A stretch of DNA of 64,000 bases. Source: Leptobrachium leishanense. Lineage: Eukaryota; Chordata; Amphibia; Anura; Megophryidae. The stretch lies in contig CM019063.1 of the NCBI GenBank assembly GCA_009667805.1, positions 407,470,959-407,534,958 on the forward strand, read 5' to 3'. Numbering within the stretch: position 1 is the stretch's first letter; the number at the start of each line of letters is the position of its first letter. The notes under the pieces were generated by a model. The model saw nothing but the letters and a program-made list of their open reading frames with translations, searched no databases and had not been told where the DNA came from. A program made the translations under genes and the position numbers. Shown here piece by piece: positions 45,494 to 56,520 of this stretch.

Positions 45494-45900
45494 TATAGTG
45501 AAAGGTGTTGGAGGTGAGTAAACAGAAAATAGAGAGGTAACAGAGTAAATGGTTTAGGTTGCTGCGATATCACATGATCAATTAGTTGGGTATATATCAA
45601 ATGAAAACCGAGGGTTGGGTGGGTGAGGGGAGGGAGGGTGGGTGAGGGGAGGGAGGGTGGGTGAGGGGAGGGAGGGTGGGCGGGAGCAAAGTCCAGCTGG
45701 ATGAGGGTAATGAGCTGCTCTCTGCAAGGGCCTGCTACAAACCCTGACTGAGTTTGGGGTGTGTGCTGAAAGAGAAATCAAGATTGCAAATAGCATCACA
45801 TTGGGTTGAAGTTGTCCAGGAACTTAGGGGGGAGTTTGTAGGGGGCAATAAAAGTTAAGGTTCGTTGAACAGGACATTGGACATTTCCATGTGACTTAAC
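45494..45900 (-). other. Probable LINE copy 3 5'UTR with G-rich minisatellite
   Basis: Upstream of the LINE Met. It holds three to four copies of a 20-bp GGGTGAGGGGAGGGAGGGTG unit at 45612-45682. The 5' boundary of the LINE is not visible. Confidence 0.45.
45612..45682 (+). repeat. G-quadruplex-prone minisatellite
   Basis: Tandem GGGTGAGGGGAGGGAGGGTG units give many GGG runs separated by 1-3 bases. Confidence 0.9.
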
Positions 45901-47190
45901 CTTTTCAGGAGTCCCTGCAATGTCGGCCACCAGGTGGAGGACTCCAGAACTCGTTTGGCCCCCCTCCGAAGTCTAGAGGATTATAAGGCTTCCGTTCTCT
46001 GCCAGTTGTGCCCGGATGTTGGCCATCTTGATGCCTAAACCTCGACTCATGCATGGCCTGACCCACACTCAGCCCACTCACCCGGGTGCACGGATGCTGT
46101 GGGCTGCGGAGATAGTGGGCCCCCATCTTCCAACTGCTACATCTGTCCCCATAGTGGAAAAATTGGGATGGTGCGGACTGAGGGCAGCTGGCCCACCCAC
46201 CCCCACCACACCAAGAGCCTGGGAGCCGTGCTGGAGGGTCTTGAGGCCTGTATGGAGCTGTGGTCCAGGGACGAAGGAAGCCCGCTCACGCGCGGTGCCT
46301 GGTGCCAATTGATGGCCGGGCTACGGGTCGGTTGGTAGAAGGAGGCCTTGGTTGCAGCTGCGTCTGAGGGTGTCTCATCTGCTAGCCGCATGAATGTCCC
46401 CGCTACAGTCGAGGCAGTGAGCCAGGAGGTGACAGTTGGTGCTGCTGTGTCGGGGGGTGGTCTGGAAGTCAATCTGCCGGCAGTCCTACTCTCCACAGAG
46501 GTGGCTGTCGCTCCATGTGGAGGGGGTGTGCAGGCCTCTGCCAAGTTGAAGGTTGCGACAGAGGTCTCCGAAATCACGAAGCTGAACCCCCTATGAAGTT
46601 TGTGATGGAGCAGTTGTCACGCTCTGAGGTGCCATCTGCGAAGGAGGACGTGGTGCTGGCCCTGGTCTCGTGGAGTTGCTCTGACCATGGATGGAGCGCA
46701 CTGGGGACTGTTTGTCGGGCGAGTCCTATGAGGGGAAAACAGACCTGGAGGAGATGATCACCCAGCCTACCTGCTGAATGCGGGCTGAAGCGGCCTTTAC
46801 CAGCGTTTTACTTGATCTACGGCCTGACCCTATTTTTTGACCCCTTCCCAGCATGTGATATATTCTCTTTGTCCCCCTTCCTCCCTCTTCTGAGAGTTTT
46901 TGGGGACTCTAGTTTCTTATTTAGCTGTTTAATCCACTGAGGACACTTGTCTACTTCTTTCCCCCATTTTATGGGTTGCCTCCTGAGGACGTGTTTCATT
47001 TTTCGCTGTGTTTGCTTTTCCTAGCTGGCATTTCTTCACTATTATTTTTATTACGATGTGCCTATGTAGATGACTATCAGTGGCCCTGCGTGACCAGTAT
47101 TTTCCCTTGCGTGATTGTACGATGATTTCCTTACAAAATATAAATTGTAGATTTTAAAAAGAAGAGAAATAGGAGAGTTCATTTTTTGGT
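45900..47190. other. GC-richer region with unassigned open frames
   Basis: 45900-46800 is notably GC-rich for the window, with several 75-146-codon frames on both strands (plus 46016-46312 and 46348-46596, minus 46137-46577). None has a recognisable domain. It may be LINE 5'UTR/ORF1 or another repeat. From 46800 on it is AT-rich. Confidence 0.35.
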
Positions 47191-47460
47191 TTTCTTTTGC
47201 AGTTCGGTGGAATTTGTTGATGCCAAATTAGTGCAGTTTGGCGTAGTTCAGCAGTTATCGGGGCAGTTCGGTGTTTTTCGCCGACGGCTGATAACTGCTT
47301 CGGTGACTCTAATTTCGGTAAAATACAGTGACCATTAGCTAAATAGTGAATTCACTGTAATTTTGGCATAACGGAATCACCGAACTGCTCCGAAGTACGG
47401 TGAAAATCAAAGCACCGAAATTGCATTAAATTTCAGTGCTTTGTGAGTAGACCCTAAGTA
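47190..47460. repeat. MITE-like sequence with CGGT motifs
   Basis: Repeats of GTTCGGTG/CACCGAA (gcagttcggtgtttttcgccg; atcaccgaactgc) resemble the interior style of the 40297 MITE. Boundaries unclear. Confidence 0.4.
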
Positions 47461-48959
47461 ATACAACAAAAATAAAAATTGGCATACAAAAAACAATTTG
47501 CATACCTTTGTCATGCAACACACGCCGTTTCCTGGTGAGAAATACAGTCTTCTGTGAGTTCTCACTCCTGTCACCTAGCTTCAAAGTGATGCTGACAAAT
47601 TACATATTTTCTCGTCTGGGGGAGAAGAGGCCAATCTGAAGGTAATTATGGCAGTGGGTAACAGCTGACACTCCCCACACATCCTCTGCACAGAAATGCC
47701 TATGTGGAATTAAGTATAATTTCCGAAATTAGAGCTTGATTTATTTAGTTTATCTGTTTTTCCTGAAAAGATATTAACTGGTTTCAACCGATATATTTTT
47801 CAAAATATTGTCTGATTTAATTGAATGGAATCGTCCATGGCCAAGTTAAAAAAAATGACCCCAATTTATGAAAACGTACAGTAATAAGCCAGAAAAAAGT
47901 AAATCTTTCTGAAATTGTCTCTAATAATCTACTGTTATCATCAATATCCTTAAAAATAACCCTAACTCTAAAAATAACGATAATCCTAAACCCAAAATGA
48001 ACCCATGGTGTCAGAGACAATTAAGATGGTTGTTGTCTTTAGGGTTAGGGTGACGTTCAGGGTTAGAGTTAGGGTTGCTTATAGGGGTTATGGTTATTTT
48101 TAGGGTTAGAGTTATTTTTAGGGATTTGATTTACAGTGCTAAACCAACAGTAATATTAAAATTAAGGGTTTCAGTGTGATTTTCCTTGTTTCCCTGCCCA
48201 GAGAGCCATTAATCGACACCTTTCAGTACTTGATATTTTTTTTTTAAATTATGCTTGCAAATAAATTAGAACCGAATCGCTCAGCTGACAGTTATATTAA
48301 AAAGTATAGCTGCAGGTGCCAAGAATATTTATGTCTGCAAAAGATTTTTTTTTCCAAATTACGGCAGCAAATACAGTGAATTTTGGCTATCTGGCCAAAT
48401 TAAATTGAGCCCTTAGACTGAAGAGTTTTTCTACAGTGAATATGTTGCAATGCAACTCTTCCATAATTATAGGCATTGTTTATTTTCAGCAAACTGACAA
48501 TGCTTACCCACAGTGACTATATAATTACTTGTTGTATTGATAAACCTATAACTAACAAATTCTCACACATATAACACCGCATCATGCTTACTTGTAATTA
48601 AAACAGTTCCCAAATGATGACAATTAGGTAAAAGCTAAACTGCATATGTTCATATATATATTTGATGGCATATGTTACATAAATACTATTAAATATATTT
48701 CACCGTAGACACAAACTAAAATCGATTAGAAATAAAATTCATTCTGTAAAGGTACAACATAATAAATTGTAACATAAGCATACACAAATTAAATCTTGGA
48801 CCAAATGGAAGAAAATAAGTATATAAAAACCATTAAATAATATTGATTTGTCACAGCAAGAGCTGATCATTTAAAAATATTACACAATTACCTGGATTAA
48901 AGCTATAGATCTTCAAGTTCTTGATTTCAGTTTGAATCAGAGAACTGTATTTTCTCTGA
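47461..48959. other. AT-rich spacer with inverted telomere-like repeats
   Basis: 47950-48000 has degenerate CCCTAA units and 48038-48125 degenerate TTAGGG units. Otherwise nothing supported. Confidence 0.5.
47950..48125. repeat. Inverted interstitial telomere-like repeat
   Basis: AATAACCCTAACTCTAAAAATAA on the left is mirrored by TTATTTTTAGGGTTAGAGTTA on the right. AGTGTCTC-like flanks (ttgtctctaa, agagacaatta) are also inverted. Units are degenerate and few. Confidence 0.6.
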
Positions 48960-49060
48960 GTGATGAAATCAGAAAGTTATCCATGTAATTGGGCAGACTA
49001 GATGGGCCGAAAGGTTCTTATCTGGAGACATTTTTCTATGTTTCTATTTTTCTATTTAAT
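48960..49060 (+). repeat. Common frog-type short repeat
   Basis: GGGCAGACTAGATGGGCCGA followed by AAGGTTCTTATCTG and ttctatgtttctat. I recall this end sequence from many anuran genomic repeats; family unknown to me. Confidence 0.55.
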
Positions 49061-49970
49061 GCAATGACGGTTAGATTAGATTGTTATTTATGTGATATTA
49101 AGTATATAAAAAAAACAAGTGAAAGGATATAGCAATATTCTATTGTTGAAGACAAATAAAGAAATAAAACTTCTTACTGAGGATGGTAAAAACGGATCTC
49201 TGTTTGCATCTACAATTGCATAGTGTGGCTCAAAGATGCATAATGCAGGTTTTCTGCTTCAGCATCTCCATATAATTTAATGCTCTTGCAGTCCAAATTG
49301 GGTTAACCGTTTCAATTGCATTGGAATCAAATGCTTGCCAGTTGAGGTGCATATTGTTCTGTAAATTAGCTCAGTTGGCAGACATATGGCATATTGTGCA
49401 GGACTAATAACAAGCTATAGGAACATGTCATTGTTTTACTGCTGTACATCCAATTATGAAATAGCTGCCCAACATTAATAATTGAGCATTACATCTGCAT
49501 TGTGTTCTCTGTCATAAAAATTCTTGTGCAGTGGGCCGAAACTATAAAAACAGCTAATTCTGTTTGTACATTAGTAAAACAGGAACGATAAGTGATTATG
49601 CAAGAACTGTTGGAAAATGTTGTCAGGAAACCATATCAATTTGCTGAAAATAAATAATGCAAATAATTATTGCAGAGCTCAAATACAATGTATCCCCTGT
49701 AAAATGACTATAAAGTATCTTCAAAATAATTGGGAATAGGCTACTTTAACCCATTCACCATATTTGTGCATAAAATATTTTAGAGTCTCTCTAAAACCTT
49801 CTATACACAAATGAAGCATATATAACACTTTTTTTAAACCTAATTTGTACTTGCAGAAAATTGGCAGCATTGGCAGGCAATGTACTGTGACATGCTTCTG
49901 TGGTTGGTGCTTACTAGGTGTGTTTTAAAGTGAACCAGTAAGGACCAGTGTCAGATTTTGTGTACCAGGG
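49061..49970. other. AT-rich spacer, no gene seen
   Basis: Nothing supported. Confidence 0.5.
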
Positions 49971-50400
49971 AGGGTATATTTGAGCCCGGGATGCAGTAAC
50001 ACAATAGGTAGACACAGGAGTAGGCTCAATAAGGAGATTTATTGGGATAAACAGAAATAATAGCAAATAAATGGCAGCAAATATTTGGGAGGATGGTGAG
50101 GGACACATTTGGAATAGGGCTGAACAATGGACAAGGCAGGGAGGAGAGACAGAGGCAGGGTAAACTGAAGAAAGGACAGAGGGACAAGACTGACACAGAG
50201 AGCAGCACATCAGAAAGTTATGAGAGGTCGGAGACAGCACACAGACAGGACAGGAAAGGGGCTGACTAGATACAGGCAGTAAAACAATAACTGGTCGCGG
50301 AAGCTGAGCAGGAAAGGAGATTCTGGAAGGCTGAGGACACTGTTGATTGCCAAGGATAGTTCATGGTAGGGAGTGTGGTGTGCTAGCTGCTGATTGGAAC
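49970..50400 (-). repeat. Possible gypsy-type LTR fragment
   Basis: Purine-rich, with gagatttattggga, aggacaggaaag, caggcagt runs, like minus-strand gypsy LTRs (compare 3430-3620). No termini found. Confidence 0.3.
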
Positions 50401-50516
50401 AAAAATATACCGTATTTTTCGCTCCATAAGACGCACTTTTCTCCCCCCAAAAAGTGGGGGGAAAAGTGGGTGCGTCTTATGGAGCGAATGTCCAAAAAAT
50501 GATGCCCAAAAATGAT

Positions 50517-50737
50517 GATATGCCCCAGCTCACCTGCTGCCGCCGCCGCGTTCGGCTCCCTTTGAGCGTGCGTCCGGCGGCAAGGAGCTTGGGCACTCGC
50601 CTGGGGGAGCCACGTGACCGCGATCTCGCGAGATCGCGGTCACGTGGCTCCCCCAGGCGAGTGCCCAAGCTTCCTGCCGCCAGACTCACGCTCAGAGGGA
50701 GACGAACGTGGCGGCGGCAGGTGAGCTGGGGCATATC
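50517..50737. repeat. 220-bp palindrome in the hAT-like element
   Basis: GATATGCCCCAGCTCACCTG at the left pairs with CAGGTGAGCTGGGGCATATC at the right. The centre is CGATCTCGCGAGATCG (~50620-50637). The arm ends are themselves a unit of the adjacent minisatellite. Confidence 0.93.
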
Positions 50738-52240
50738 CACGTGTGAGCTGGGGCATATCCATGAGCTGGGGCATATCCATGAGCTGGGGCATATCCATGT
50801 GTGAGCTGGGGCATATCCATGAGCTGGGGCAAATCCATGAGCTGGGGCATATCCATGAGCTGGGGCAAATCCATGAGCTGGGGCAAATCCGTGTGTGAGC
50901 TGGGGCAAATCCATGAGCTGAGGCATATCCATGTGTGAGCTGGGGCATATCCATGAGCTGGGGCAAATCCATGAGCTGGGGCATATCCATGAGCTGGGGC
51001 ATATCCATGAGCAGGGGCAAATCCATGAGCTGGGGCAAATCCGTGTGTGAGCTGGGGCAAATCCATGAGCTGAGGCATATCCATGTGTGAGCTGGGGCAG
51101 TATCCATGAGCTGGGGCAAATGCATGAGCTGGGGCAAATGCATGAGCTGGGGCAAATCCATGAGCTGGGGGCATATCCATGAGCTGGGGCATATCCATGT
51201 GTGAGCTGGAGCAAATCCATTTGTGAGCTGGGGCAAATCCATTTGTGAGCTGGGGCATATCCATGTGTGAGCTGGGGCATATCCATGAGCTGGGGCATAT
51301 CCATGAGCTGAGGCATATCCATGTGTGAGCTGGGGCATATCCATGAGCTGGGGCATATCCATGAGCTGGGGCAAATCCATGAGCTGGGGCAAATCCATGA
51401 GCTGGGGCATATCCATGAGCTGGGGCAAATCCATGAGCTGGGGCAGTATATCCATGAGCTGGGGCAAATCCATGTGTGAGCTGGGGCATTATCCATGTGC
51501 TGGGGCATTATCCATGAGCTGGGGCATTATCCATGAGCTGGGGCAAATCCATGAGCTGGGGCAGTATATCCATGAGCTGGGGCAAATCCATGTGTGAGCT
51601 GGGGCATATCCATGAGCTGGGGCATATCCATGAGCTGGGGCATATCCATGTGTGATTTGGGGCATTATCCATGTGCTGGTGGACATTATCCATGAGCTGG
51701 GGCATATCCATGAGCTGGGGCATATCCATGTGTGAGCTGGGGCATATCCATGAGCTGGGGCATATCCATGAGCTGGGGCAAATCCATGAGCTGGGACAAA
51801 TCCATGAGCTGGGGCATATCCATGAGCTGGGGCAAATCCATGAGCTGGGGCAGTATATCCATGAGCTGGGGCAAATCCATGTGTGAGCTGGGGCATTATC
51901 CATGTGCTGGGGCATTATCCATGAGCTGGGGCAAATCCATGAGCTGGGGCAGTATATCCATGAGCTGGGGCAAATCCATCTGTGAGCTGGGGCATATCCA
52001 TGAGCTGGGGCATATCCATGTGTGATTTGGGGCATTATCCATGTGCTGGGGGACATTATCCATGAGCTGGGGGACAGTATCCATGAGCTGGGGGACAGTA
52101 TCCATGAGATGGGGGACAGTATCCATGAGCTGGGGGCAGTATCCATGAGCTGGGGCAGTATATCCATGAGAGGAGCTGGGGCAGTATATCCATGAGAGGA
52201 GCTGGGGCAGTATATCCATGAGAGGAGCTGGGGCAGTATC
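50738..52240. repeat. 18-22-bp minisatellite, related to the array at 35912
   Basis: Roughly 75 copies of a unit containing ATCCATGAGCTGGGGCA, with variants ATCCATGTGTGAGCTGGGGC, CAGTATATCC and CATTATCC. Blocks of variants recur (for example the CCGTGTGTGAGC block at 50889 and 51041, ~152 bp apart). The minus-strand frames of up to 343 codons are repeat artefacts. Confidence 0.94.
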
Positions 52241-52345
52241 CATTATTACACTATTTGATTCAGAATATTTATTTTCCTATTTTCCTCCTCTAAAAACTAG
52301 GTGCGTCTTATGGTCAGGTGCGTCTTATGGAGCGAAAAATATGGT

Positions 52346-52860
52346 ACCTAATAGAAATGAACACAAGAGCTGCAAATCAAGCGGAAAATTTCCTTTTCAA
52401 CAGAATGAGAGCATATTTCCGGCCGCATTGTTATCTTGGGAAAGTGCCAGGATTATAATGACAGGAAAACAAAAGGTTGCGCTTCATGGGGAAATGCACA
52501 TGCAACAATCCTTCCGCGAGAGCCATAGAGAAGACACGTCATGAGCGTCCAGCGTCATGGGGTGCGGTGACATCATTGACGCAAGGCAGAAGTAAAGGGA
52601 CGAATCCATGTGCTCTGCAGTCGGCACATGGATGCCCAGAGAAGAGGACACTATTTAAAAGCACCGGAGGGGGCCTGTTTTCTGATTGTTTTTTTATTTT
52701 AGAATTTCCACTGATGAAGCCCATCCTGTGATAACGGCAAAACGCATCTGGCCATTGATTTTATTTCTTATAAAGCAAATTTTATGTAAATATTTTTGTT
52801 TTATATCAGGATAATAAATATTACCTTTATATAGTCCTGACAACCAGGTTCATTTTCCCT
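52346..52860 (+). repeat. PLE-like terminal/leader region
   Basis: Contains a TATA-like ctatttaaaagc (52648), a hammerhead-like core (52708-52751), the GCATCTGGCC block shared with 23380-23392, and a T-rich end with aataaatatt. Non-coding. Confidence 0.45.
52708..52751 (+). ncRNA. Hammerhead-ribozyme-like motif
   Basis: CCA/TGG stem I, exact CTGATGA, short stem II GCC/GGC with a long loop, AAAA (G12 to A), then AC-GC-AT in place of stem III, and C at the cleavage position. More degenerate than 23350. Confidence 0.4.
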
Positions 52861-53232
52861 TTGACATCTTATCGGGAAATGAAAATCGCATTGGTCTTAG
52901 TTTAATGTGATATCTCATTACTTCAAGGGCTGTCACTTACTCAATTTACCTGATTCCATTACTCAATGCACCTTGTTTCTCCTTTTGTGAGTGTCACTAG
53001 ACAGCCATTGCATAGCGTTGTGTGATTGACTTTCAGTGGAGATGTTGTTGTACTGATGTCTCAGTCAATGCACCAGCCTACAAAAAGGCGTGCAGAGTGA
53101 ACGGAGGGAGGTTCTTCTGCTCAGTTTTCACTCATTCCCTCGTCATGCCACTGTAATTAAGTGACAGCTAAGCTCTAAAAGGGAATAGCGCAAGGTTTCC
53201 CAATATGTGTGTTAGCAAAAAAGGTACCACAT
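52861..53232. other. Spacer
   Basis: No feature supported. Confidence 0.4.
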
Positions 53233-53955
53233 ACCGTGTTTCCCCGAAAATAAGATACTGTCTTATATTTTTTTGGCCTCCAAAAAACACACTAGGTCTT
53301 ATTTTCGGGGTAGGTGTTATTTTTCTGTTGGTGTTTTTTTTTTTTTGATAGTGTACATCTGGTATCACTCCACCTGTGACAGGAGCTGGCGTTAGAGGAA
53401 GCATCGGCTAAGGCTGCGGCCACACTAGCGTTCTTTGAGCAGAAGGAACGCACTGAGTGTCCGTGTGACCACACTTCCCTGCGCCCATTGCAGCTGTGTG
53501 AAGGCTGGAGGGAGTGGGTCACATGGTGCAGCGTGCGCACGAATTGCGTGCACTACCACCAGATGTGATTTCAGCCTCCCCGTCAAACAGCTACGACGGA
53601 CGCAGACGGGGCTTCAAAGCATGATTCTCCATAGGAGGATCGCACTGTGGGTAGCACTGAGCGCACTAACTGCGCTCAGCGAGGTGGCCACACTGGCATC
53701 AGAGTGGAAGGAACGTCCAGTTTCACGGATGTTCCTTCTGCTCAAAGAACACTCGTGTGACCGCAGCCTTATGTGGCTCTGCTCTCTCCACTGCTGCCAC
53801 GCTTCCTCTGGCGCCGGTATCACTGATTCTCTCCTGCGACTCTTCAAGTTGCCCTACAACTAGGTCTTATATTCGGGGTAGGTCTTATTTGCCCAGTTAT
53901 CAAATAAACACACTAGGTCTTATTTTCAGGGTAGGTCTTATTTTCGGGGAAACAT
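53233..53955. repeat. hAT-like MITE with a second MITE inside
   Basis: ACCGTGTTTCCCCGAAAATA at the left; TATTTTCGGGGAAACA at the right. The motif aggtcttatttt(c/a)ggggtagg occurs on both sides of a nested element. Confidence 0.75.
53409..53771. repeat. Nested MITE with TAAGGCTGCGG ends
   Basis: CTAAGGCTGCGGCCACACTA at the left and GTGTGACCGCAGCCTTA at the right are inverted, and AGCAGAAGGAACG/TTCCTTCTGCTC lies just inside. The open frame 53435-53863 crosses its right edge and is not supported. Confidence 0.7.
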
Positions 53956-54392
53956 ATGGAGAGTGGTTGCTTTGTCAAATTAGCCCAACATGTTTTTGGA
54001 GAGACAGGTGGACTTTAAAACCATGTTCATTGTATGCAGGAAATATCAATACTGGAGAAACTGCCTCTGTTTGCACCTTACACCGAATCCCAGTATAAAT
54101 CTACTGTACCTAGTAGATCCCCTGGATGAAGATGAGATTGTGGGGAGAGAGGGATGAGAGTGGGTGTTTAGGTTACAGGGTAGGTTTCTCTGTGCCTCTT
54201 TCTGTGTCTATTTGTCTGTCATTGTGTGTCTCTGTCTTGAAATGTTTGTGTCTCTGTGAGATTGGAAATTAAAAGTGCCAAAGAGCACTGCAGGAAAGGG
54301 TACTATTAGACAATACAATCAATTTTGATATTGTGGGGACAAATCGGCAAATAGTAAATTGGGACAAAGGATAATGCTTCTCTGCGATATCT
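53956..54392. other. Spacer
   Basis: TGTCTCTGT-rich low-complexity sequence at 54190-54260; no gene. Confidence 0.4.
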
Positions 54393-54397
54393 ATATC

Positions 54398-54466
<69 letters not shown>
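54393..54466 (+). repeat. (ATCT)n microsatellite
   Basis: About 18 near-perfect ATCT units. Confidence 0.97.
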
Positions 54467-54468
54467 AT

Positions 54469-54973
54469 TACAAACAGCAAAAAGGTTGCACTCAACCTAA
54501 ACTAAGATGGTGCATCTAAGACATTAAATACAAAACACCAGGAAAGAGCACTCCATACCAATGACCACCTTCTTCCATAATTTTCTGTGGCAAAAAAGCA
54601 GTTTTAAAAATATTCAAAAAACTTGACTGGGGGATTTAAATGATGTTCACAAAGTATGATTGTAGTTTGCTTAAGCCACAGTCACCAATGTACCCCATCG
54701 TTGACAGATCTAACTTGAACGAATCTGCATTTACAGGATCAACTCACCCTGGAGCTCCCCAGCAGCTCGAGACCTTTCTAGGCAGCGACGGTGGGGCAGT
54801 CAGGTTTTTTGAATATTTTTAAAACTGTACTTTTTTTTGCCACAGAAAATGATGGAGGAGTGATGGAAGAAGGTGGTCATAAATATGGAGTGCTCTTTCC
54901 TGGTGTTTTGTATTTAATGTCTTAGATGCACCCGCTTAGTTTAGATTGAGTGCAACCTTTTTGCTGCTTGTAT
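54469..54973. repeat. Foldback element (~505 bp)
   Basis: AGCAAAAAGGTTGCACTCAA at 54477 is mirrored by TTGAGTGCAACCTTTTTGCT at 54946-54965. Pairing runs inward through CACCAGGAAAGAGCACTCCA and TTCTGTGGCAAAAAA to about 54630/54815. The left arm starts right after the microsatellite. Confidence 0.88.
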
Positions 54974-55660
54974 TATACATATAGAGGACTAACAACCCTC
55001 ATTTGGTATGCACCCCTCTTTGGTATGCCTCCCTGTTCACAGGTGCCCCACCGTGACCGAAACTAAATGAAAACGAAACAGTGTAAAACAAATTGATTTT
55101 GTTTTTATGGCTCAATTCATTATACCGTTTCAGTTAGACTCGGCACCCCATCCCTGTACATTCGCCGTGGTGCTGAAAATATAAAAGGATTTTTTTTGGC
55201 ATTTTTTTGGTGAAATTTTTGGATTCCTAATTTATTTTAAAACAACAAGGCTTTTTTCTTTGTTGACGGGGACTGTCTAAGGTGCTGAAACCTATTCAGC
55301 ACCAAAGCCCCACAGGGCTGCTATCCATGGTGCTGAAACCTATTTAGTATCAAGGACAGCAGCCCGTGGATTACATATCTCCCCTCCCAATCTAAGTAAA
55401 TAATTCATCCATTTCACATAACGAAATAACTAATAAAAACAAAATAACTAATAAATACAAACTAATTAATAAAAACAAAATACGAAATAACTAATAAAAA
55501 GGAAATACGAATTGATCCGAAATACGAATTACCAATAAAAATTAACTAACGAATCGATCCGAAAAGCAATTCACGGTAACACAGCAAACGCACAGAAACA
55601 AATTGAACAAAGGAACAAATCGATCTGAAACGAAGCAAAACAAATGTTTACATGTCTAGT
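54974..55660. other. Unassigned, with AATAACTAATAAA-type low complexity
   Basis: 55270-55360 contains a short inverted pair (AAGGTGCTGAAACCTATT...). 55420-55640 is A-rich and degenerate, reminiscent of the MITE interiors at 41700. Confidence 0.4.
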
Positions 55661-56520
55661 GCATTATCCTGCTGAAAGTAGTTGTCAGAAGATGGGTACA
55701 CTGTGGTCATAATGGGATGGACATGGTCAGCAACAATACTCTAGTAGTCCGTGGCATTTAAACGATGCTCAATTGGTACTAAGGAGCCAGCACCATCAGT
55801 CTGAACCATTGATACAAGGCAGGATGGATCCATGCTTTCATTTTGTTTATTCCAAATTCTGACCCTACCATCAATGTCTCAGCTGAAATCGAGATTGATC
55901 AGACTAGGCAACGTTTTTTATAATTTTCTGTTGTCCAATGTTGGTGAGCCTGTGCGAATTGTAGCCTCAGTTTCCTGTTCTTAGCTGACAGGACTCAGGA
56001 GTGGCACCCGGTGTGGTCTGCTGCTGTAGCCCATCTGCTTCAAGGTTTAATGTGTTGTGCATTCAGAGATGGTATTCTGCATACCTTGGTTGTAACGAGT
56101 GGTTATTTGAGTTACTGTTGCCTTTCTATCATCTTGAACCAGTCTGCCCATTCTCCTCTTACGACTGACATCAACAAGGCATTTTCATCCACCCAACTGC
56201 CGCTCACTGGAGATTTTCATCTTTTTTTGGACCATTCTTTGTAAACCCTAGAGATGGCTGTGAGTGAAAATCCCAGTAGATCAGCAGTTTTTGAAATACT
56301 CAGAGCAGCTCGTCTGGCATCAACAACCATGACACATTCAAAGTCCCTTAAATCCTCTTTCTTCCTCATTCTGATGCTCAGTTTGAACTTCAGCAAGTCA
56401 TCTTCAACATGTCTAGATTCCTAAATGCATTGAGTTGTTGCGATGTGATTGGTTGATTAGCAATTTGTTTTACAAACAATTGAACAGGTGACCTAATAAA
56501 GTGTGTGTATATACAGGGGT
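55661..56520 (-). pseudogene. Tc1-like transposon, second lineage, truncated
   Basis: The minus strand carries broken transposase coding sequence: N-terminal DFECVMVVDARRA..., then ATVTQITTRYN and GYSSRPHRVPLL, then a block ending YFQQDNA (second catalytic Asp), where it is truncated. Many stops. Its outer sequence CCTAATAAAGTG and AACAGGTG (56484-56502) is the terminal region of a widespread vertebrate Tc1 lineage. The rest of the terminus is displaced by the hAT element at 56521. Confidence 0.85.

Larger units (their letters stand above)
50409..52345. mobile_element. hAT-like non-autonomous element with minisatellite
   Basis: The left end ACCGTATTTTTCGCTCC is inverted at the right as GGAGCGAAAAATATGGT. 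The left terminus is also part of a local hairpin (50421-50488), and the right end has TGCGTCTTATGG twice. The interior is a 220-bp palindrome (50517-50737) then the array to ~52240. No target duplication seen, so hAT is inferred from TIR resemblance to vertebrate MITEs. Confidence 0.85.

Noticed and set aside
46016..46577. A host gene exon in the GC-rich block
   Set aside because: No domain, no consistent frame and no credible splice pattern; frames overlap on both strands.
48038..48125. True telomere or chromosome end
   Set aside because: Units are few, degenerate, and flanked by ordinary sequence and an inverted partner.
35912..52240. CRISPR-like regular repeats
   Set aside because: Units are contiguous with no unique spacers, in a eukaryotic transposon-rich context.
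50477..52243. Minus-strand frames up to 343 codons and plus-strand frames at 50454, 51325, 51732
   Set aside because: Repeat-unit translations (CPSSWI, PQLMDM and so on), different in every frame and with no unique domain.
50409..52345. An 8-bp target duplication for this element
   Set aside because: Flanks (aaaaatat and acctaata) do not match at any nearby boundary choice.
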